Assembly: GCA_947474565.1 (NCBI GenBank)
Contig: CANJIS010000002.1
Location: forward strand, 62,001-126,000
Length of the DNA: 64,000 nucleotides
Reading direction: 5' to 3'
DNA from: Alphaproteobacteria bacterium
Lineage (GTDB): Bacteria; Pseudomonadota; Alphaproteobacteria; Micropepsales; Micropepsaceae
Position numbers and translations under genes: made by a program. The notes beneath the pieces were generated by a model, which was not told the origin of the DNA, made no database searches, and worked only from the letters and a program-made list of their open reading frames with translations. Of this stretch, positions 1 through 9,424 are shown in pieces; within the stretch, counting starts at the first letter, position 1, and each line of letters opens with the position of its first letter.

Positions 1-306
1 ACCCGTGACGCGATGCGTGTGTTCGATGAAGACCGGCCGATTCTGATCTTCCCCGAAGGCACCCGCAAAAAGCCGGGCGCGGCCCCCGACTACAAGCCGG
101 GCGTGGCCGGGCTGTATGCCATCCTGAAAAGGCCCTGCGTGCCGGTGGCGCTGAATTCGGGTTTGTTCTGGCGCGGCTTTTTCAAATATCCCGGACGGAT
201 CACGATCGCCTTCCTGGAGCAGATTTCCCCCGGCCTGAAGCGGGGTGAATTCATGGCCATGCTGGAAAGCCGCATCGAGCAGGGCACCGACGCCCTGTTG
301 CCCTAA
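1..306 (+). CDS. 1-acyl-sn-glycerol-3-phosphate acyltransferase, C-terminal part (PlsC family)
   Basis: The gene enters from the left edge, so only its last 101 codons are visible. The fragment contains FPEGTR (codons around 50-80), the acyl-acceptor/phosphate-binding motif III of PlsC-type acyltransferases, followed by a segment with VPVALNSG that fits motif IV. By family this enzyme transfers a fatty acyl group to lysophosphatidic acid at the inner face of the membrane, giving phosphatidic acid. The HX4D motif I lies outside the window, so catalytic completeness cannot be judged. A ribonucleotide reductase follows on the same strand about 115 bases downstream. A related PlsC-like acyltransferase with another acceptor is possible. 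Confidence 0.85.
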   Translation, partial: TRDAMRVFDEDRPILIFPEGTRKKPGAAPDYKPGVAGLYAILKRPCVPVALNSGLFWRGFFKYPGRITIAFLEQISPGLKRGEFMAMLESRIEQGTDALLP

Positions 307-419
307 AACGCTGCATTAAGGCTGTTTTTGGCGCGAAACCACCTCTGGAACGTTTGCAGAACATTTGCCATATTAGGGCGGTAGCGGAACCCCTATTGGA
401 CGTGATTGGTACTGTGTTG

Positions 420-2732
420 ATGAGCGAGATTTCCCGCCAGATCTGGGACATGAAATACCGCTTCAAGGCGCCAGAAGGCTTTGAAGGTGGCGGCGACCGC
501 GATGTCGCCGACAGCTGGACCCGCGTGGCCTATGCCCTGAGCCTGGCCGAAAAGCCGGCGGCGCGCCTGACCCATGCCAAGGACTTCGCGTCTGCCCTGG
601 CGGGTCACAAATTTCTGCCGGCGGGACGCATTCTGGCGGGCGCGGGCACGGGGCGCGCCGTCACCCTGTTCAACTGTTTTGTGATGGGCGCCATCCCTGA
701 TTCCATGGATGGGATTTTCGGAAGCCTGCGCGAGGCCGCTCTTACCCTGCAGCAGGGCGGCGGCATCGGTTATGACTTTTCCACGCTGCGGCCCAAGGGC
801 GCGCTGGTGAAAGGCGTGGGCGCGGATGCGTCCGGTCCCGTTTCCTTCATGGACGTATGGGACGCCATGTGCCGCACCATCATGAGTGCGGGCGCACGGC
901 GCGGCGCGATGATGGCGACCTTGCGCATCGACCATCCCGACATCGAGGAGTTCATCGACGCCAAGCGGACGAGCGGGCGGCTTTCCAATTTCAACCTGTC
1001 GGTGCTGGTGCCCAACACCTTCATGGAAGCGGTGAAGGCCGACCGCGACTGGAAGCTGCAATTCGGCGGCCGGGTTTTTTCTACCGTCAAGGCGCGGGCG
1101 TTGTGGGAGCGCATCATGCGCTCCACCTATGACTATGCCGAGCCGGGCGTGATTTTCATCGACCGCATCAACCAGGAAAACAATCTTTCCTATTGCGAGA
1201 GCATTCACGCCACCAATCCTTGCGGTGAACAGCCCTTGCCGCCTTATGGCGCCTGCCTGCTGGGTTCGATCAATCTGGCCAAGCTGGTGCGCAATGTTTT
1301 TGAAGACGGCGCATATCTGGACCTGGATGAGCTGGAGCGGCTGGTCACCATTGCCGTGCGTATGATGGATGACGCCATCGACGTGTCGCGCTTTCCGCTG
1401 GACGAACAGCGGCAGGAAGCTATTGCCAAGCGGCGGGTCGGGCTGGGCGTCACAGGCCTGGCCGACGCCCTGATCTTCTGCAAGACCCGGTATGGTTCGC
1501 CGGACAGCATTGCGCTGATCGAGCAATGGCTGTCAGCACTCAGTCACGCCGCCTATCGCGCTTCGGCGGCGCTGGCGGAGGAAAAGGGCGCCTTTCCCCT
1601 GTTCGAGCGCGAAGCCTATCTGGCGCGGCCGCATATCCAGGCCCTGCCGCGCGATATCCGTGATGCCATCGCCGCGCATGGGATCCGCAACGGGCTTCTC
1701 ACCTCCATCGCCCCCACCGGCACGATTTCGCTGTTCGCCGACAATGTCTCCAGCGGTATCGAGCCGGTCTTTGCCTTGAGCTACAGCCGCAAGGTACTGC
1801 AGCCGGATGGAGCCAAGCTTGAGGAAAGCGTGGAGGATTACGCGCTGCGCAAATTCCGGGCGCAGTTCGGCGCGGAAGCGGAACTGCCGGATTATTTCGT
1901 CACCGCCCAGACCATAAGCCCCGATGATCATTTGGCGGTGCAGGCGGCCTGCCAGCCCTTTATCGATTCGGCAATTTCCAAAACCATCAACGTGCCGCGC
2001 GAAATTTCCTTTGATGCCTTCAAGGATGTTTATCGCAAGGCCTATGAGGCGGGCTGCAAAGGCTGCACCACCTATCGGCCCAATGATGTCACCGGATCGG
2101 TGCTGCAGGTGGCGGACGTTCAAGAACCCAAGGACGTGGTGCCGGCGGAAGCCGTGATTGGCGCCGAGCCCGAATTGCCGCTGCCCTTGCCGGAACCGCG
2201 CTCGGCAAAAGGCGGCGTGGTCTATATGGCCAAGCCGCTGGATCGCCCGGAAGCGCTGCTGGGCCGCACTTACAAGATCAAATGGCTGGAAAGCGATCAC
2301 GCCTTCTACATCACCATCAACGACATTGAGAAAGACGGGCGGCGGCGGCCGTTCGAAGTGTTCATCAACTCCAAGAATATGGAAGCCTATGCCTGGGCCC
2401 TGGCGCTGACCCGCATGATCTCGGCGGTATTCCGGCGCGGCGGCGATGTGTCCTTTGTGGTGGAGGAGCTGAAGGCCATTTTCGATCCGCGCGGCGGGCA
2501 ATGGATGAACGGACGCTATGTGCCGTCCCTGCTGGCCGCCATTGGCGAAGTGATTGAGCGCCACATGATGGAGATCGGCTTTCTGGGCCAGCGCATACCG
2601 AATGTGGTTCCTGCACCGGTTCCCCGTGAGGGTGCGCCAGCGCATTTCTGCCCCCGCTGCGGCGAGGCCAGCTTTGTGCATGTGGAAGGCTGCGATTCCT
2701 GCTTGTCCTGCGGCTATTCCAAATGCGGCTAA
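420..2732 (+). CDS. nrdJ: Adenosylcobalamin-dependent (class II) ribonucleoside-diphosphate reductase
   Basis: This 770-residue protein reduces ribonucleotides to deoxyribonucleotides with a B12-derived radical, so DNA precursor supply would not depend on oxygen. It has the ten-stranded alpha/beta-barrel signatures: an early active-site cysteine in LFNCFVMG (about residue 86), the radical-site motif NPCGE (266-270), and the phosphate-binding segment SIAPTGTISLFADN. The C-terminus is cysteine-rich (CPRC, then CDSC, CGYSKCG) and fits the swinging-arm/zinc-ribbon tail that re-reduces the active site. I place the start at the ATG at 420. An in-frame ATG at 354 adds 22 residues that do not look conserved. 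No nrdA/nrdB is visible in this window. Confidence 0.93.
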   Translation: MSEISRQIWDMKYRFKAPEGFEGGGDRDVADSWTRVAYALSLAEKPAARLTHAKDFASALAGHKFLPAGRILAGAGTGRAVTLFNCFVMGAIPDSMDGIFGSLREAALTLQQGGGIGYDFSTLRPKGALVKGVGADASGPVSFMDVWDAMCRTIMSAGARRGAMMATLRIDHPDIEEFIDAKRTSGRLSNFNLSVLVPNTFMEAVKADRDWKLQFGGRVFSTVKARALWERIMRSTYDYAEPGVIFIDRINQENNLSYCESIHATNPCGEQPLPPYGACLLGSINLAKLVRNVFEDGAYLDLDELERLVTIAVRMMDDAIDVSRFPLDEQRQEAIAKRRVGLGVTGLADALIFCKTRYGSPDSIALIEQWLSALSHAAYRASAALAEEKGAFPLFEREAYLARPHIQALPRDIRDAIAAHGIRNGLLTSIAPTGTISLFADNVSSGIEPVFALSYSRKVLQPDGAKLEESVEDYALRKFRAQFGAEAELPDYFVTAQTISPDDHLAVQAACQPFIDSAISKTINVPREISFDAFKDVYRKAYEAGCKGCTTYRPNDVTGSVLQVADVQEPKDVVPAEAVIGAEPELPLPLPEPRSAKGGVVYMAKPLDRPEALLGRTYKIKWLESDHAFYITINDIEKDGRRRPFEVFINSKNMEAYAWALALTRMISAVFRRGGDVSFVVEELKAIFDPRGGQWMNGRYVPSLLAAIGEVIERHMMEIGFLGQRIPNVVPAPVPREGAPAHFCPRCGEASFVHVEGCDSCLSCGYSKCG

Positions 2733-2777
2733 TTCTATGGTACGCGCTGGACCGCACATGACGGACGGTATCCCCGC

Positions 2778-3611
2778 GTGAACTATTCCTCCCGCTTCTG
2801 GCTTTTCGCACCGATCGCCCTTCTTCTGGCTGTCGCCGCCACCGCCATGGCGCGTTGGTATACCGTGGCCGGCGCAGTCGAGAAGAAACTGGACGCCGCG
2901 AACGGCCATGAGATTGCGCCCGGCATTACCCTGTCTTTTGCCGGCAAGAAGGTTTCGGGGTTCCCGTTCAACATCGATGTCGTGTTCGAGAAACTCGCGG
3001 TGGAAGGCCAGGGCGCGCATGGGCCGTTCCGATGGACCAGCGAGAACTTTGCCCTGCATCGCCTCACCTATGGCCGTGACCAGGGCATCTATGAAGCGGC
3101 GGGCAAGCAGACTCTGAACTGGACCGATGCGGGGGGCAGAAGCCATGGGCTGAATTTCTTGCCGGCCATGCTGCACGCCAGCACCGTTGCCGATGCCAAG
3201 GGGCTGGTGCGTTTCGATCTGGAAGCGGTGAACGCAGGCGGGCAGGACAGCGCCGGTGTGGCGTTCACGGCCGCCGATACCCAGGTCCATTTTCGCCGCG
3301 ATCCCAAAGCCGATGCCGTGGATCTTCAGTTGAGCGGCAGTGAGATCAAGGCGGGCGGCAACATTGCCGGCCTGTTCGGCGATCACATCAGCCGCATTTC
3401 GGTCTATGCCACCTTGAGCAAGGGTTCGGCCTTTGCGCCATTGCTGGCGGGCACGGGATCATGGGCGGATGCGTCGGCCGATTGGCGCGCCAAGGAAGGT
3501 CAGGCGGTGATGGGGCCGGTGGAGATAAAGTCCACGGGACTGAACCTCAACGCCACGGCCTTTGCCGATACGGGCGGCGATCTGGCGGCCGTATTTGATC
3601 CACTTTACTAG
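2778..3611 (+). CDS. DUF2125 domain protein, membrane-anchored and exported
   Basis: This 277-residue protein starts with GTG. It has an N-terminal hydrophobic segment (residues about 8-26, rich in Leu and Ala) that is either an uncleaved anchor or a signal peptide. The rest is a periplasmic beta-rich region with the phrase SFAGKKVSGFPFNIDVVF. That pattern is typical of DUF2125, an alphaproteobacterial family of unknown function often found near the aromatic amino-acid genes. Here it converges on tyrA, which lies about 40 bases away on the other strand. The gene starts 45 bases after the ribonucleotide reductase, so co-transcription is possible. No catalytic residues can be named. The family call rests on overall pattern and neighbourhood. 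Confidence 0.75.
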   Translation: MNYSSRFWLFAPIALLLAVAATAMARWYTVAGAVEKKLDAANGHEIAPGITLSFAGKKVSGFPFNIDVVFEKLAVEGQGAHGPFRWTSENFALHRLTYGRDQGIYEAAGKQTLNWTDAGGRSHGLNFLPAMLHASTVADAKGLVRFDLEAVNAGGQDSAGVAFTAADTQVHFRRDPKADAVDLQLSGSEIKAGGNIAGLFGDHISRISVYATLSKGSAFAPLLAGTGSWADASADWRAKEGQAVMGPVEIKSTGLNLNATAFADTGGDLAAVFDPLY

Positions 3612-3652
3612 CTCTTTTTTGATGGTCGCGCGGCCGGACGGAAAACCGCTAC

Positions 3653-4579
3653 TCACTTTTCCTGGCCGTCGCTCCGCTTATCGCGCCCGAAATTCGGCGA
3701 CGCGGTGTCCTGGCCGGCGGTGATGATGCCGCGCCGGATGGCGCGGGTCTGGGTGAACAGATCGAACAGCGCATCGCCATTGCCGTCGCGCACCCAGCGC
3801 TGCAGGCGGCTGAGATCTTCATTGAAACGGCCCAGCACTTCCAGCACCGCTTCGCGGTTGTTGAGAAATACGTCGCGCCACATGGTGGGGTCTGAGGCGG
3901 CGATGCGGGTGAAGTCGCGGAAACCGCTGGCGGAGTATTTGATCACTTCGCCTTCGGTGACCTGTTCCAGATCATGCGCCGTGCCCACGATGTTATAGGC
4001 GATCAGATGCGGCACATGACTGGTCATGGCCAGCACCAGATCGTGATGGGCGATATCCATCACATCCACCTGGGCGCCAAGCCCTTCCCAGAATTGCCGC
4101 ACGTCGGCGACAGCTTTTTCATCAGCGCCAGGCGGCGGGGTCAGGATGGTCCAGCGGCCATCGAACAGGCTGGCGAAGCCCGCTTCCGGGCCGGAAAACT
4201 CGGTGCCGGCGATGGGATGGGCGGGAATGAAATGCACGCCCTTTGGCACCGACGGGGAAATATCGCGGGCCACTGCGCCCTTGACCGAGCCCACATCGGA
4301 CAGGATGGCGCCAGGCTTAAGATGCGCGGCGATGCTTTCGGCCAATGATTTATAGGCCCCGACCGGCGTCGCCAGAATCACCAGATCGGCATTCTTCACT
4401 GCGTCTTCCAAAGTGGAGGCGACGCGGTCGGTGAAGCCCAGCTTGGCGGAACGGGCGCGAACGTCCTCGCTGGCGTCGAAGCCGACGATTTCGCCGGCCA
4501 CCTTACCGCGCTTGGCGGCATGGCCGATGGATGAGCCGATCAGGCCCAAACCGATAATGGCGAGTTTGCCGAAACTCAT
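3653..4579 (-). CDS. tyrA: Prephenate/arogenate (cyclohexadienyl) dehydrogenase
   Basis: This 308-residue enzyme carries out NAD(P)-dependent oxidative decarboxylation of prephenate or arogenate on the way to tyrosine. The N-terminus holds a clear Rossmann dinucleotide fold (IIGLGLIGSSIG). Next come DVGSVKG and HPIAGTEFSGPEAG, the substrate-binding stretch with the conserved His and Gly residues of TyrA. The all-helical C-terminal dimerisation domain contains SHVPHLIAYN. There is no fused chorismate mutase or ACT domain, so feedback control by tyrosine through ACT is not expected. The start ATG overlaps the hisC stop by 4 bases, so the two genes are probably translationally coupled. The sequence does not show whether prephenate or arogenate is preferred. 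Confidence 0.95.
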   Translation of the reverse strand: MSFGKLAIIGLGLIGSSIGHAAKRGKVAGEIVGFDASEDVRARSAKLGFTDRVASTLEDAVKNADLVILATPVGAYKSLAESIAAHLKPGAILSDVGSVKGAVARDISPSVPKGVHFIPAHPIAGTEFSGPEAGFASLFDGRWTILTPPPGADEKAVADVRQFWEGLGAQVDVMDIAHHDLVLAMTSHVPHLIAYNIVGTAHDLEQVTEGEVIKYSASGFRDFTRIAASDPTMWRDVFLNNREAVLEVLGRFNEDLSRLQRWVRDGNGDALFDLFTQTRAIRRGIITAGQDTASPNFGRDKRSDGQEK

Positions 4580-5676
4580 GAGCCCATGAACTCCTTCAAC
4601 GCGGCCACCACCAATTCATTGGCTTCGGCGGGACCGACAGTCAGGCGCAAACATTGCGGCAGCTTGTAGCTGCCCACGCCGCGAAGGATCAAACCACGGG
4701 CGCAAAGAAATTCATCGACCGCCTTGGCGTTCTTCGGCCCTTCCGGAAAATGGATCAGGATGAAATTGGCGACGCTGTCATCGACACGAAGGCCGGTCTT
4801 GCGGATTTCATCCGTCAGCCAGCGTTTCCATTTTTCATTGTGCGCGACAGCCTTGGCGAGGTGATCGCGGTCGCCGATAGAGGCCGCGCCCACCCGCGCC
4901 TGCAGATTGCCGACGTTGAAGGGACCACGGATGCGGTTGAGGATGCCGGCCACTTCGGTGGGCACATAGGCCCAGCCAATGCGCAGACCGGCCAGACCAT
5001 GAATCTTGGAGAAGGTGCGGGTCATCACCACATTGTCGAATTCGGTGACCAGCTTTGTGCCGTCTTCATAATCGGACGCGGTGACATATTCGCTGTAAGC
5101 GGAATCGATCACCAGCAGCACATTCTTCGGCAGCCCGACATGCAGACGGCGAAGCTCGGCGCTTGTGAGATATGTGCCCGTGGGATTGTTGGGATTGGCG
5201 ATATAGACCAGTCGCGTCCTGGGCGTGACCGCCTTCAACATGGCATCGACATCGACCTTGATGCCGTGATTGGTCGTCTTCTCCGCAACTTCGACGGGAC
5301 GGGCGCTGTTGGCCAGGGTGGCGATTTTGTAAACCAGGAAGGCGTGGGCGCTGAACAACACTTCGTCGCCCGGCGTCAGATACGCCGCCGCCAGCATGGT
5401 GAGCAGATAGTCGGAGCCGTCGCCGCTGCCGATGATGCGATCCGGATCAAGGTTCTCAGCGCTGCCGATAGCTTCGCGCAGGATGCGGGCGGTGCCTTCT
5501 GGATAGGCGCTGACATCACTGGCTGCGGTCTTGAGTGCTTCCAGCGCGGCGGGGCTGGGGCCCAGCGGGCTTTCGTTGGAAGAGAGCTTCCAGACTTTCT
5601 CAACCCCAGGCACGCTGGAGCGCCCGCCGACATAGAGCGAGATGTCCAGAATTCCGGGCCGGGGTGTGAGTGTCAT
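4576..5676 (-). CDS. hisC: Histidinol-phosphate / aromatic aminotransferase
   Basis: This 366-residue PLP enzyme belongs to the fold-type I aminotransferases. Visible landmarks are KLSSNESPLG near residue 30, NPNNPTGTY in the middle (the cofactor and substrate asparagine), DSAYSEY, and the Schiff-base lysine in TFSKIHGLAGLRIGW. HisC-type enzymes convert imidazole-acetol phosphate to histidinol phosphate. Alphaproteobacterial copies beside tyrA often also transaminate prephenate or phenylpyruvate, and the tyrA overlap here favours a role in Tyr/Phe synthesis. I chose the ATG at 5676; an upstream ATG at 5727 would add 17 poorly fitting residues. Confidence 0.93.
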   Translation of the reverse strand: MTLTPRPGILDISLYVGGRSSVPGVEKVWKLSSNESPLGPSPAALEALKTAASDVSAYPEGTARILREAIGSAENLDPDRIIGSGDGSDYLLTMLAAAYLTPGDEVLFSAHAFLVYKIATLANSARPVEVAEKTTNHGIKVDVDAMLKAVTPRTRLVYIANPNNPTGTYLTSAELRRLHVGLPKNVLLVIDSAYSEYVTASDYEDGTKLVTEFDNVVMTRTFSKIHGLAGLRIGWAYVPTEVAGILNRIRGPFNVGNLQARVGAASIGDRDHLAKAVAHNEKWKRWLTDEIRKTGLRVDDSVANFILIHFPEGPKNAKAVDEFLCARGLILRGVGSYKLPQCLRLTVGPAEANELVVAALKEFMGS

Positions 5677-5794
5677 GGAAGGTCCAAAAAGGGCGGTATT
5701 GATAGTGGCAGCAAGGGTTAAAAGCAAAGCAGACCCGCCATTCGTTGACAGCGGGGGACAGCAGCCTTAGCTACATTTCCCAAGGATTACCCGC

Positions 5795-6952
5795 ATGTCT
5801 GAAGCCCCCGAATTCCTGCGCCCGGTCAAGGTTCACGCCGCCGACAAGGGCCAGACCGTGACCTTCGGGCCCGACAAGCCGCTGAAGCTGGATTGCGGCA
5901 AAAGCCTGTCGCCCTTCACGGTCGCCTATATGACCTATGGCACGCTGAACGCGGCCAAGAGCAATGCCGTGCTGGTGTGTCATGCCCTGACCGGCGATCA
6001 GTTCGTGGCTTCGGAAAATCCTGTCACCGGCAAGCCCGGCTGGTGGACCACCACGGTGGGGCCGGGCAAGCCCATCGATACGGATCGTTTCTTTGTCATC
6101 TGCGCCAATGTCATTGGCGGCTGCATGGGCTCGACCGGACCAGCCTCGATTGATCCGGCCACCGCCAAGCCATACGGCCTGTCATTTCCGCTGATCACCA
6201 TCCGCGACATGGTGCGGGCGCAAGGGATGCTGGTGGAGCATCTTGGTATCGCCAAATTGCTGGCGGTGGTGGGCGGCTCGATGGGCGGGATGCAGGCGTT
6301 GCAATGGGCAGCGGCTTATCCCGAGCGCGTGCGGGCGGTGATGCCGATTGCCAGCGCCGCACGCCATTCGGCGCAGAACATTGCCTTCCACGAAGTGGGG
6401 CGGCAGGCGATCATGGCCGATCCCGATTGGCGTGGCGGCGAGTATCAACTGCACAATGTCAGCCCGTCCAAAGGGCTGGCGGTGGCGCGCATGGCGGCGC
6501 ATATCACGTATCTGTCGGAAACGGCGCTGCAGCGCAAATTCGGCCGCAGCTTGCAGGACCGCGAAGCGCTGTCCTTCCAGTTCGCGCCCGACTTCCAGAT
6601 CGAATCCTATCTGCACCATCAGGGCCGCAGCTTCGTGGACCGGTTCGACGCCAATTCGTATCTCTATATCACCCGGGCGATGGACTATTTCGACCTGGCC
6701 GCGGACCATGACGGCAAGCTGGGGCACGCCTTTGGCGCCCATCCGCCGCGCTTCTGCATTATCTCGTTCACTTCTGACTGGCTGTTCCCGCCGGCGGAAA
6801 ACAAATCCGTCGCCCATGCCCTGAACGCGGTTGCGGCAAATGTGAGCTTTGTCGAAATCAAATCCGACAAGGGCCATGATGCCTTCCTGCTGGACGAGCC
6901 GGAAATGTTTCAGGCGGTGAAGGGCTTTTTGAACGCGCTGGCGGATTCATGA
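5795..6952 (+). CDS. metX: Homoserine O-acetyltransferase
   Basis: This 385-residue alpha/beta-hydrolase-fold enzyme acylates homoserine with acetyl-CoA, the entry step of methionine synthesis. The catalytic triad is visible: Ser162 in [12 protein letters not shown], Asp328 in SDWLFPP and His361 in [11 protein letters not shown]. The early motif [13 protein letters not shown] is typical of MetX. A good ribosome binding site (AAGGA) sits about 8 bases before the ATG. The metW start overlaps the metX stop by 4 bases, the usual metXW arrangement. Some MetX-family members use succinyl-CoA instead, and a residue-level model would be needed to decide. No recognisable SAM-II riboswitch could be seen in the short leader. 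Confidence 0.96.
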   Translation: MSEAPEFLRPVKVHAADKGQTVTFGPDKPLKLDCGKSLSPFTVAYMTYGTLNAAKSNAVLVCHALTGDQFVASENPVTGKPGWWTTTVGPGKPIDTDRFFVICANVIGGCMGSTGPASIDPATAKPYGLSFPLITIRDMVRAQGMLVEHLGIAKLLAVVGGSMGGMQALQWAAAYPERVRAVMPIASAARHSAQNIAFHEVGRQAIMADPDWRGGEYQLHNVSPSKGLAVARMAAHITYLSETALQRKFGRSLQDREALSFQFAPDFQIESYLHHQGRSFVDRFDANSYLYITRAMDYFDLAADHDGKLGHAFGAHPPRFCIISFTSDWLFPPAENKSVAHALNAVAANVSFVEIKSDKGHDAFLLDEPEMFQAVKGFLNALADS

Positions 6953-7584
6953 GCGCGAGCGGTTCAACCAGCGGTTCGACAACCCTGAGGCCCGATCTGG
7001 CCGCCATCGCGGCCATGATCCGGCCAGGCACGCGCATTCTGGACGTGGGTTGCGGCGACGGCGCGTTGCTGGAGCATCTGGTGCGCACCAAGCATGTTGA
7101 TGGCCGCGGCATCGAACTGTCTCAGCAAAACGTGAATGCCTGCGTGGCGCGCGGCCTTTCGGTGATGCAGGGCGATGCCGATACCGATCTGGTGGAATAT
7201 CCCAGCGGCGCGTTTGATGCCGTGATCCTGTCCAACACCATTCAGGCCACGGAAAAGCCGCGCGCGGTGCTGGAGCATCTCTTACGCATCGGGCGGCGCA
7301 CGGCGGTGTCGCTGCCCAATTTTGGCTATTGGAAAGTGCGCGGTTCTTTGGTGTTCAAAGGCAAGATGCCGCGCACCAAGAACCTGGATAACAGCTGGTT
7401 CGACACGCCCAACATCCATCTTTGTACTTTGTCGGATTTTCTGGATCTGACGCGGCTGTGCGGCGCGGTGGTGGTGGAAGCCCATGCGCTGAATGAAAAT
7501 GGCGAAACGCGGCCGATGAAGACCGATGCCTGGGGCCCCAATCTGTTGGCGCCGGGCGCGATTTTTCTACTGAAAAAATCCTGA
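6949..7584 (+). CDS. metW: Methionine biosynthesis protein MetW
   Basis: This 211-residue protein has a SAM-methyltransferase-like fold. The glycine-rich motif I is [15 protein letters not shown] near residue 30, and [40 protein letters not shown] is spread over the middle. MetW is required with MetX for efficient homoserine acylation in many alphaproteobacteria, though its exact role is unclear. The ATGA overlap with metX implies coupled translation. The N-terminus has a short Ser/Gly/Thr-rich lead before the fold. Downstream, a GC hairpin separates it from a convergent methyltransferase gene. Confidence 0.95.
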   Translation: MSASGSTSGSTTLRPDLAAIAAMIRPGTRILDVGCGDGALLEHLVRTKHVDGRGIELSQQNVNACVARGLSVMQGDADTDLVEYPSGAFDAVILSNTIQATEKPRAVLEHLLRIGRRTAVSLPNFGYWKVRGSLVFKGKMPRTKNLDNSWFDTPNIHLCTLSDFLDLTRLCGAVVVEAHALNENGETRPMKTDAWGPNLLAPGAIFLLKKS

Positions 7585-7597
7585 AACAGTTTTACAC

Positions 7598-7619
7598 GCG
7601 CCCGTTTTCTTTTGGGCGC
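7598..7619. terminator. Possible bidirectional hairpin between metW and the convergent methyltransferase gene
   Basis: GCGCCC (7598-7603) pairs with GGGCGC (7614-7619) around a T-rich 10-base loop. It lies between two convergent stop codons, where a shared terminator would be expected. No long U tract follows on either strand, so the assignment is weak. Confidence 0.4.
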
Positions 7620-7630
7620 CATCTTCTTGC

Positions 7631-8347
7631 TTAAAAAGGCGTAGGTTCGGACGTTACGCGCACGCCAGCGCGGGCCGGTGCCGTCGCCATGGGGCCGACA
7701 GGCGCATAAAGCGACTTGGTCGCTTCCACCAGATGCACCCCGCCCAGGCCATGCAGGAAGCGGCCACCCAAACGCTCCCAGCTCACGCCGGAACTGATCA
7801 GGGCTTTGGAATTGAAAGGCGGCATGAAAAGAGCGCGGTCCCAGAATGTAGGCTGGAACAGGACGTCGCGCAGAATTCTTTCCAGTTCACCGCGCGAGAA
7901 GGGACGGCCTTGACCAAAGGGCGACCATTCCACCTGGGCCCAAAGGCTGGCGCGATTGGGTGCCACCAGCAACAGCTTTCCTTCCGGGGCCAGCACCCGC
8001 CAAAGCTGGCGCAGCAGCGGGCGCAGGGATTCGGCGCTTTCCAGCCCATGCACCACCAGAACCCGGTCGAAAAATGCATCGGGAAAAGCGAGCGCGTCTT
8101 CTTCCACCAAAGCGGTAAGGCATCTGACGCCCGGCCAGGCGGTGACGCCCATATGGGCGGGCATGGCGGCGACACAGCGTTCCGCCTCAATCATGAAAGG
8201 CCGCAGATACGGCATGGCATAGCCGTAGCCCAGGACGCGCAGCCCTTCGACATCGGGCCAGGTCAGGCGGATGCGGCGCAGCAGGATGCGGCGGGCGACC
8301 GCGCCCAAATGGCCGTCATAGAATTCGTTGAGGTCACGGACCTGCAT
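7631..8347 (-). CDS. Class I SAM-dependent methyltransferase-like protein
   Basis: With the start at ATG 8347 the product is 238 residues. It carries a degenerate methyltransferase fold: VLGYGYAMPYLRPFM in place of a classical glycine loop, then DAFFDRVLVVHGLE and LLRQLWRVLAPEGKLLLVAPNRASLWA, which match motifs II-III of the Methyltransf_11 type. The substrate is unknown. It is divergent from gloB, sharing a short promoter region, an arrangement I recall from other alphaproteobacteria. An upstream in-frame start at 8449 would overlap gloB, so I rejected it. The loss of the GxGxG loop raises the possibility that it is a poor SAM binder. Confidence 0.75.
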   Translation of the reverse strand: MQVRDLNEFYDGHLGAVARRILLRRIRLTWPDVEGLRVLGYGYAMPYLRPFMIEAERCVAAMPAHMGVTAWPGVRCLTALVEEDALAFPDAFFDRVLVVHGLESAESLRPLLRQLWRVLAPEGKLLLVAPNRASLWAQVEWSPFGQGRPFSRGELERILRDVLFQPTFWDRALFMPPFNSKALISSGVSWERLGGRFLHGLGGVHLVEATKSLYAPVGPMATAPARAGVRVTSEPTPF

Positions 8348-8408
8348 CACACTATGGGTAATCCTGGATGCGTTATCATTCAACGCATAACCTGTTAAAA
8401 GGAGTTCC

Positions 8409-9164
8409 ATGTCGGTCGAAATCGTGGTCGTGCCCTGCCTCAGTGACAATTACGCCTATCTGGTGAAGGCGGGGGATGCCTGTGCCGTGGTGGACCCGTC
8501 CGAGCCGGGGCCGGTGACGGCGGCGCTGAGCGCACGCGGTTGGCGGCTGACCCATATCCTCAACACCCATCATCACCTGGACCATACCGGCGGCAACCTG
8601 GCGCTGAAGCAGGCGGCCGGAGCTATCGTGGTGGGGCCGGGCAAGGATGCGGCCCGGATTCCCGGGATTGATGTGGGCGTGGATGAATCCTCAGGCTGGG
8701 ACTTCGGAGGCCGTAAGGTTCAGGTGCTGGAAGTGCCGGCCCATACGCGCGGCTCCATCACCTTTGTGATCGATGGCAATGCCTTTACCGGCGACACGCT
8801 GTTCGCCATGGGCTGCGGGCGATTGTTTGAAGGCGATCCCGGCATGATGTGGGCCAGCCTTTCCAAGCTGATGCGGCTGCCCGACGCGACGAAGGTGTGG
8901 TGCGGCCACGAATATACGGAAAGTAACGGCCGCTTCGCGTTGACGCTGGAAGCCGGCAATCAGGCGCTGCAGGAGCGGATGAAACGCGTGCGGGCAGCGC
9001 GCGGTGCGGGCCAAACCAGCATGCCGTCAGACATGGGACTGGAAAAAGCCACCAACCCTTTCCTGCGCGTGTCATCGCCGGAAATTCGCAAATCGCTGGG
9101 AATGGAGCAGGCCGGTGATGTCGCTGTGTTCGGCGAGATCAGGCGGCGGAAGGACAGTTTTTAG
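8409..9164 (+). CDS. gloB: Hydroxyacylglutathione hydrolase (glyoxalase II)
   Basis: This 251-residue metallo-beta-lactamase-fold enzyme hydrolyses S-lactoylglutathione to lactate and glutathione, the second step of methylglyoxal detoxification. The binuclear metal motif THHHLDHTGGN supplies His54, His56, Asp58 and His59. Further ligands fit GDTLFAMGCGR and CGHEYTESN. The C-terminal region ends with EIRRRKDSF, typical of GloB and part of the glutathione-binding domain. A strong AAGGAG ribosome site lies just before the ATG. The stop overlaps the end of a small lipoprotein gene on the other strand. Confidence 0.96.
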   Translation: MSVEIVVVPCLSDNYAYLVKAGDACAVVDPSEPGPVTAALSARGWRLTHILNTHHHLDHTGGNLALKQAAGAIVVGPGKDAARIPGIDVGVDESSGWDFGGRKVQVLEVPAHTRGSITFVIDGNAFTGDTLFAMGCGRLFEGDPGMMWASLSKLMRLPDATKVWCGHEYTESNGRFALTLEAGNQALQERMKRVRAARGAGQTSMPSDMGLEKATNPFLRVSSPEIRKSLGMEQAGDVAVFGEIRRRKDSF

Positions 9165-9352
9165 TCTTTGTCCGAGTCCGATTTGTCGGAGCTGCCGAAA
9201 GGCGCGCTGACGACCGTGCCCGCGACGCTCGCCACCCCGCCCACAACACTCGTGGTAGCGCCGACCACCGTGGAGCCAACTTCGTAAACGGCGCAGCCGG
9301 AAAGGCAAAACCCCAACGCAACAACGGCAGAAATGCTGATCATGATCCGCAT
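9161..9352 (-). CDS. Small lipoprotein, function unknown
   Basis: This 63-residue protein has a hydrophobic signal ending in the lipobox LSGC (Cys around residue 20). The mature part is about 43 residues: a Val/Gly/Ala-rich stretch (SVVGGVASVAGTVVSAP) and an acidic Ser/Asp tail. Processing by signal peptidase II and lipid anchoring are inferred. An internal ATG (residue 4) could also be the start. It overlaps the gloB stop by 4 bases in convergent orientation. No enzymatic function is suggested; the glycine/valine pattern could pack against a membrane. Confidence 0.75.
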   Translation of the reverse strand: MRIMISISAVVALGFCLSGCAVYEVGSTVVGATTSVVGGVASVAGTVVSAPFGSSDKSDSDKD

Positions 9353-9424
9353 GGAGAACGCCGCTTTGACGGCGGCTTTATGCCATGCAATTGGTCAAAG
9401 AACCCCTAACCATTGGGTCATGAA

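Noticed and set aside
393-1526. Long open frame antisense to the ribonucleotide reductase gene
   Set aside because: Long antisense frames are common in GC-rich DNA. This one has low-complexity, His/Arg-rich translation without domains and lies wholly opposite a conserved gene.
1533-3386. 617-codon antisense frame spanning the ribonucleotide reductase end and the DUF2125 gene
   Set aside because: It covers two real genes, has no recognisable motif, and is a GC-driven shadow.
5728-5794. SAM-II riboswitch upstream of metX
   Set aside because: The leader is only 67-118 bases and I could not find the SAM-II core or pseudoknot pairing by eye; a covariance-model search would settle it.
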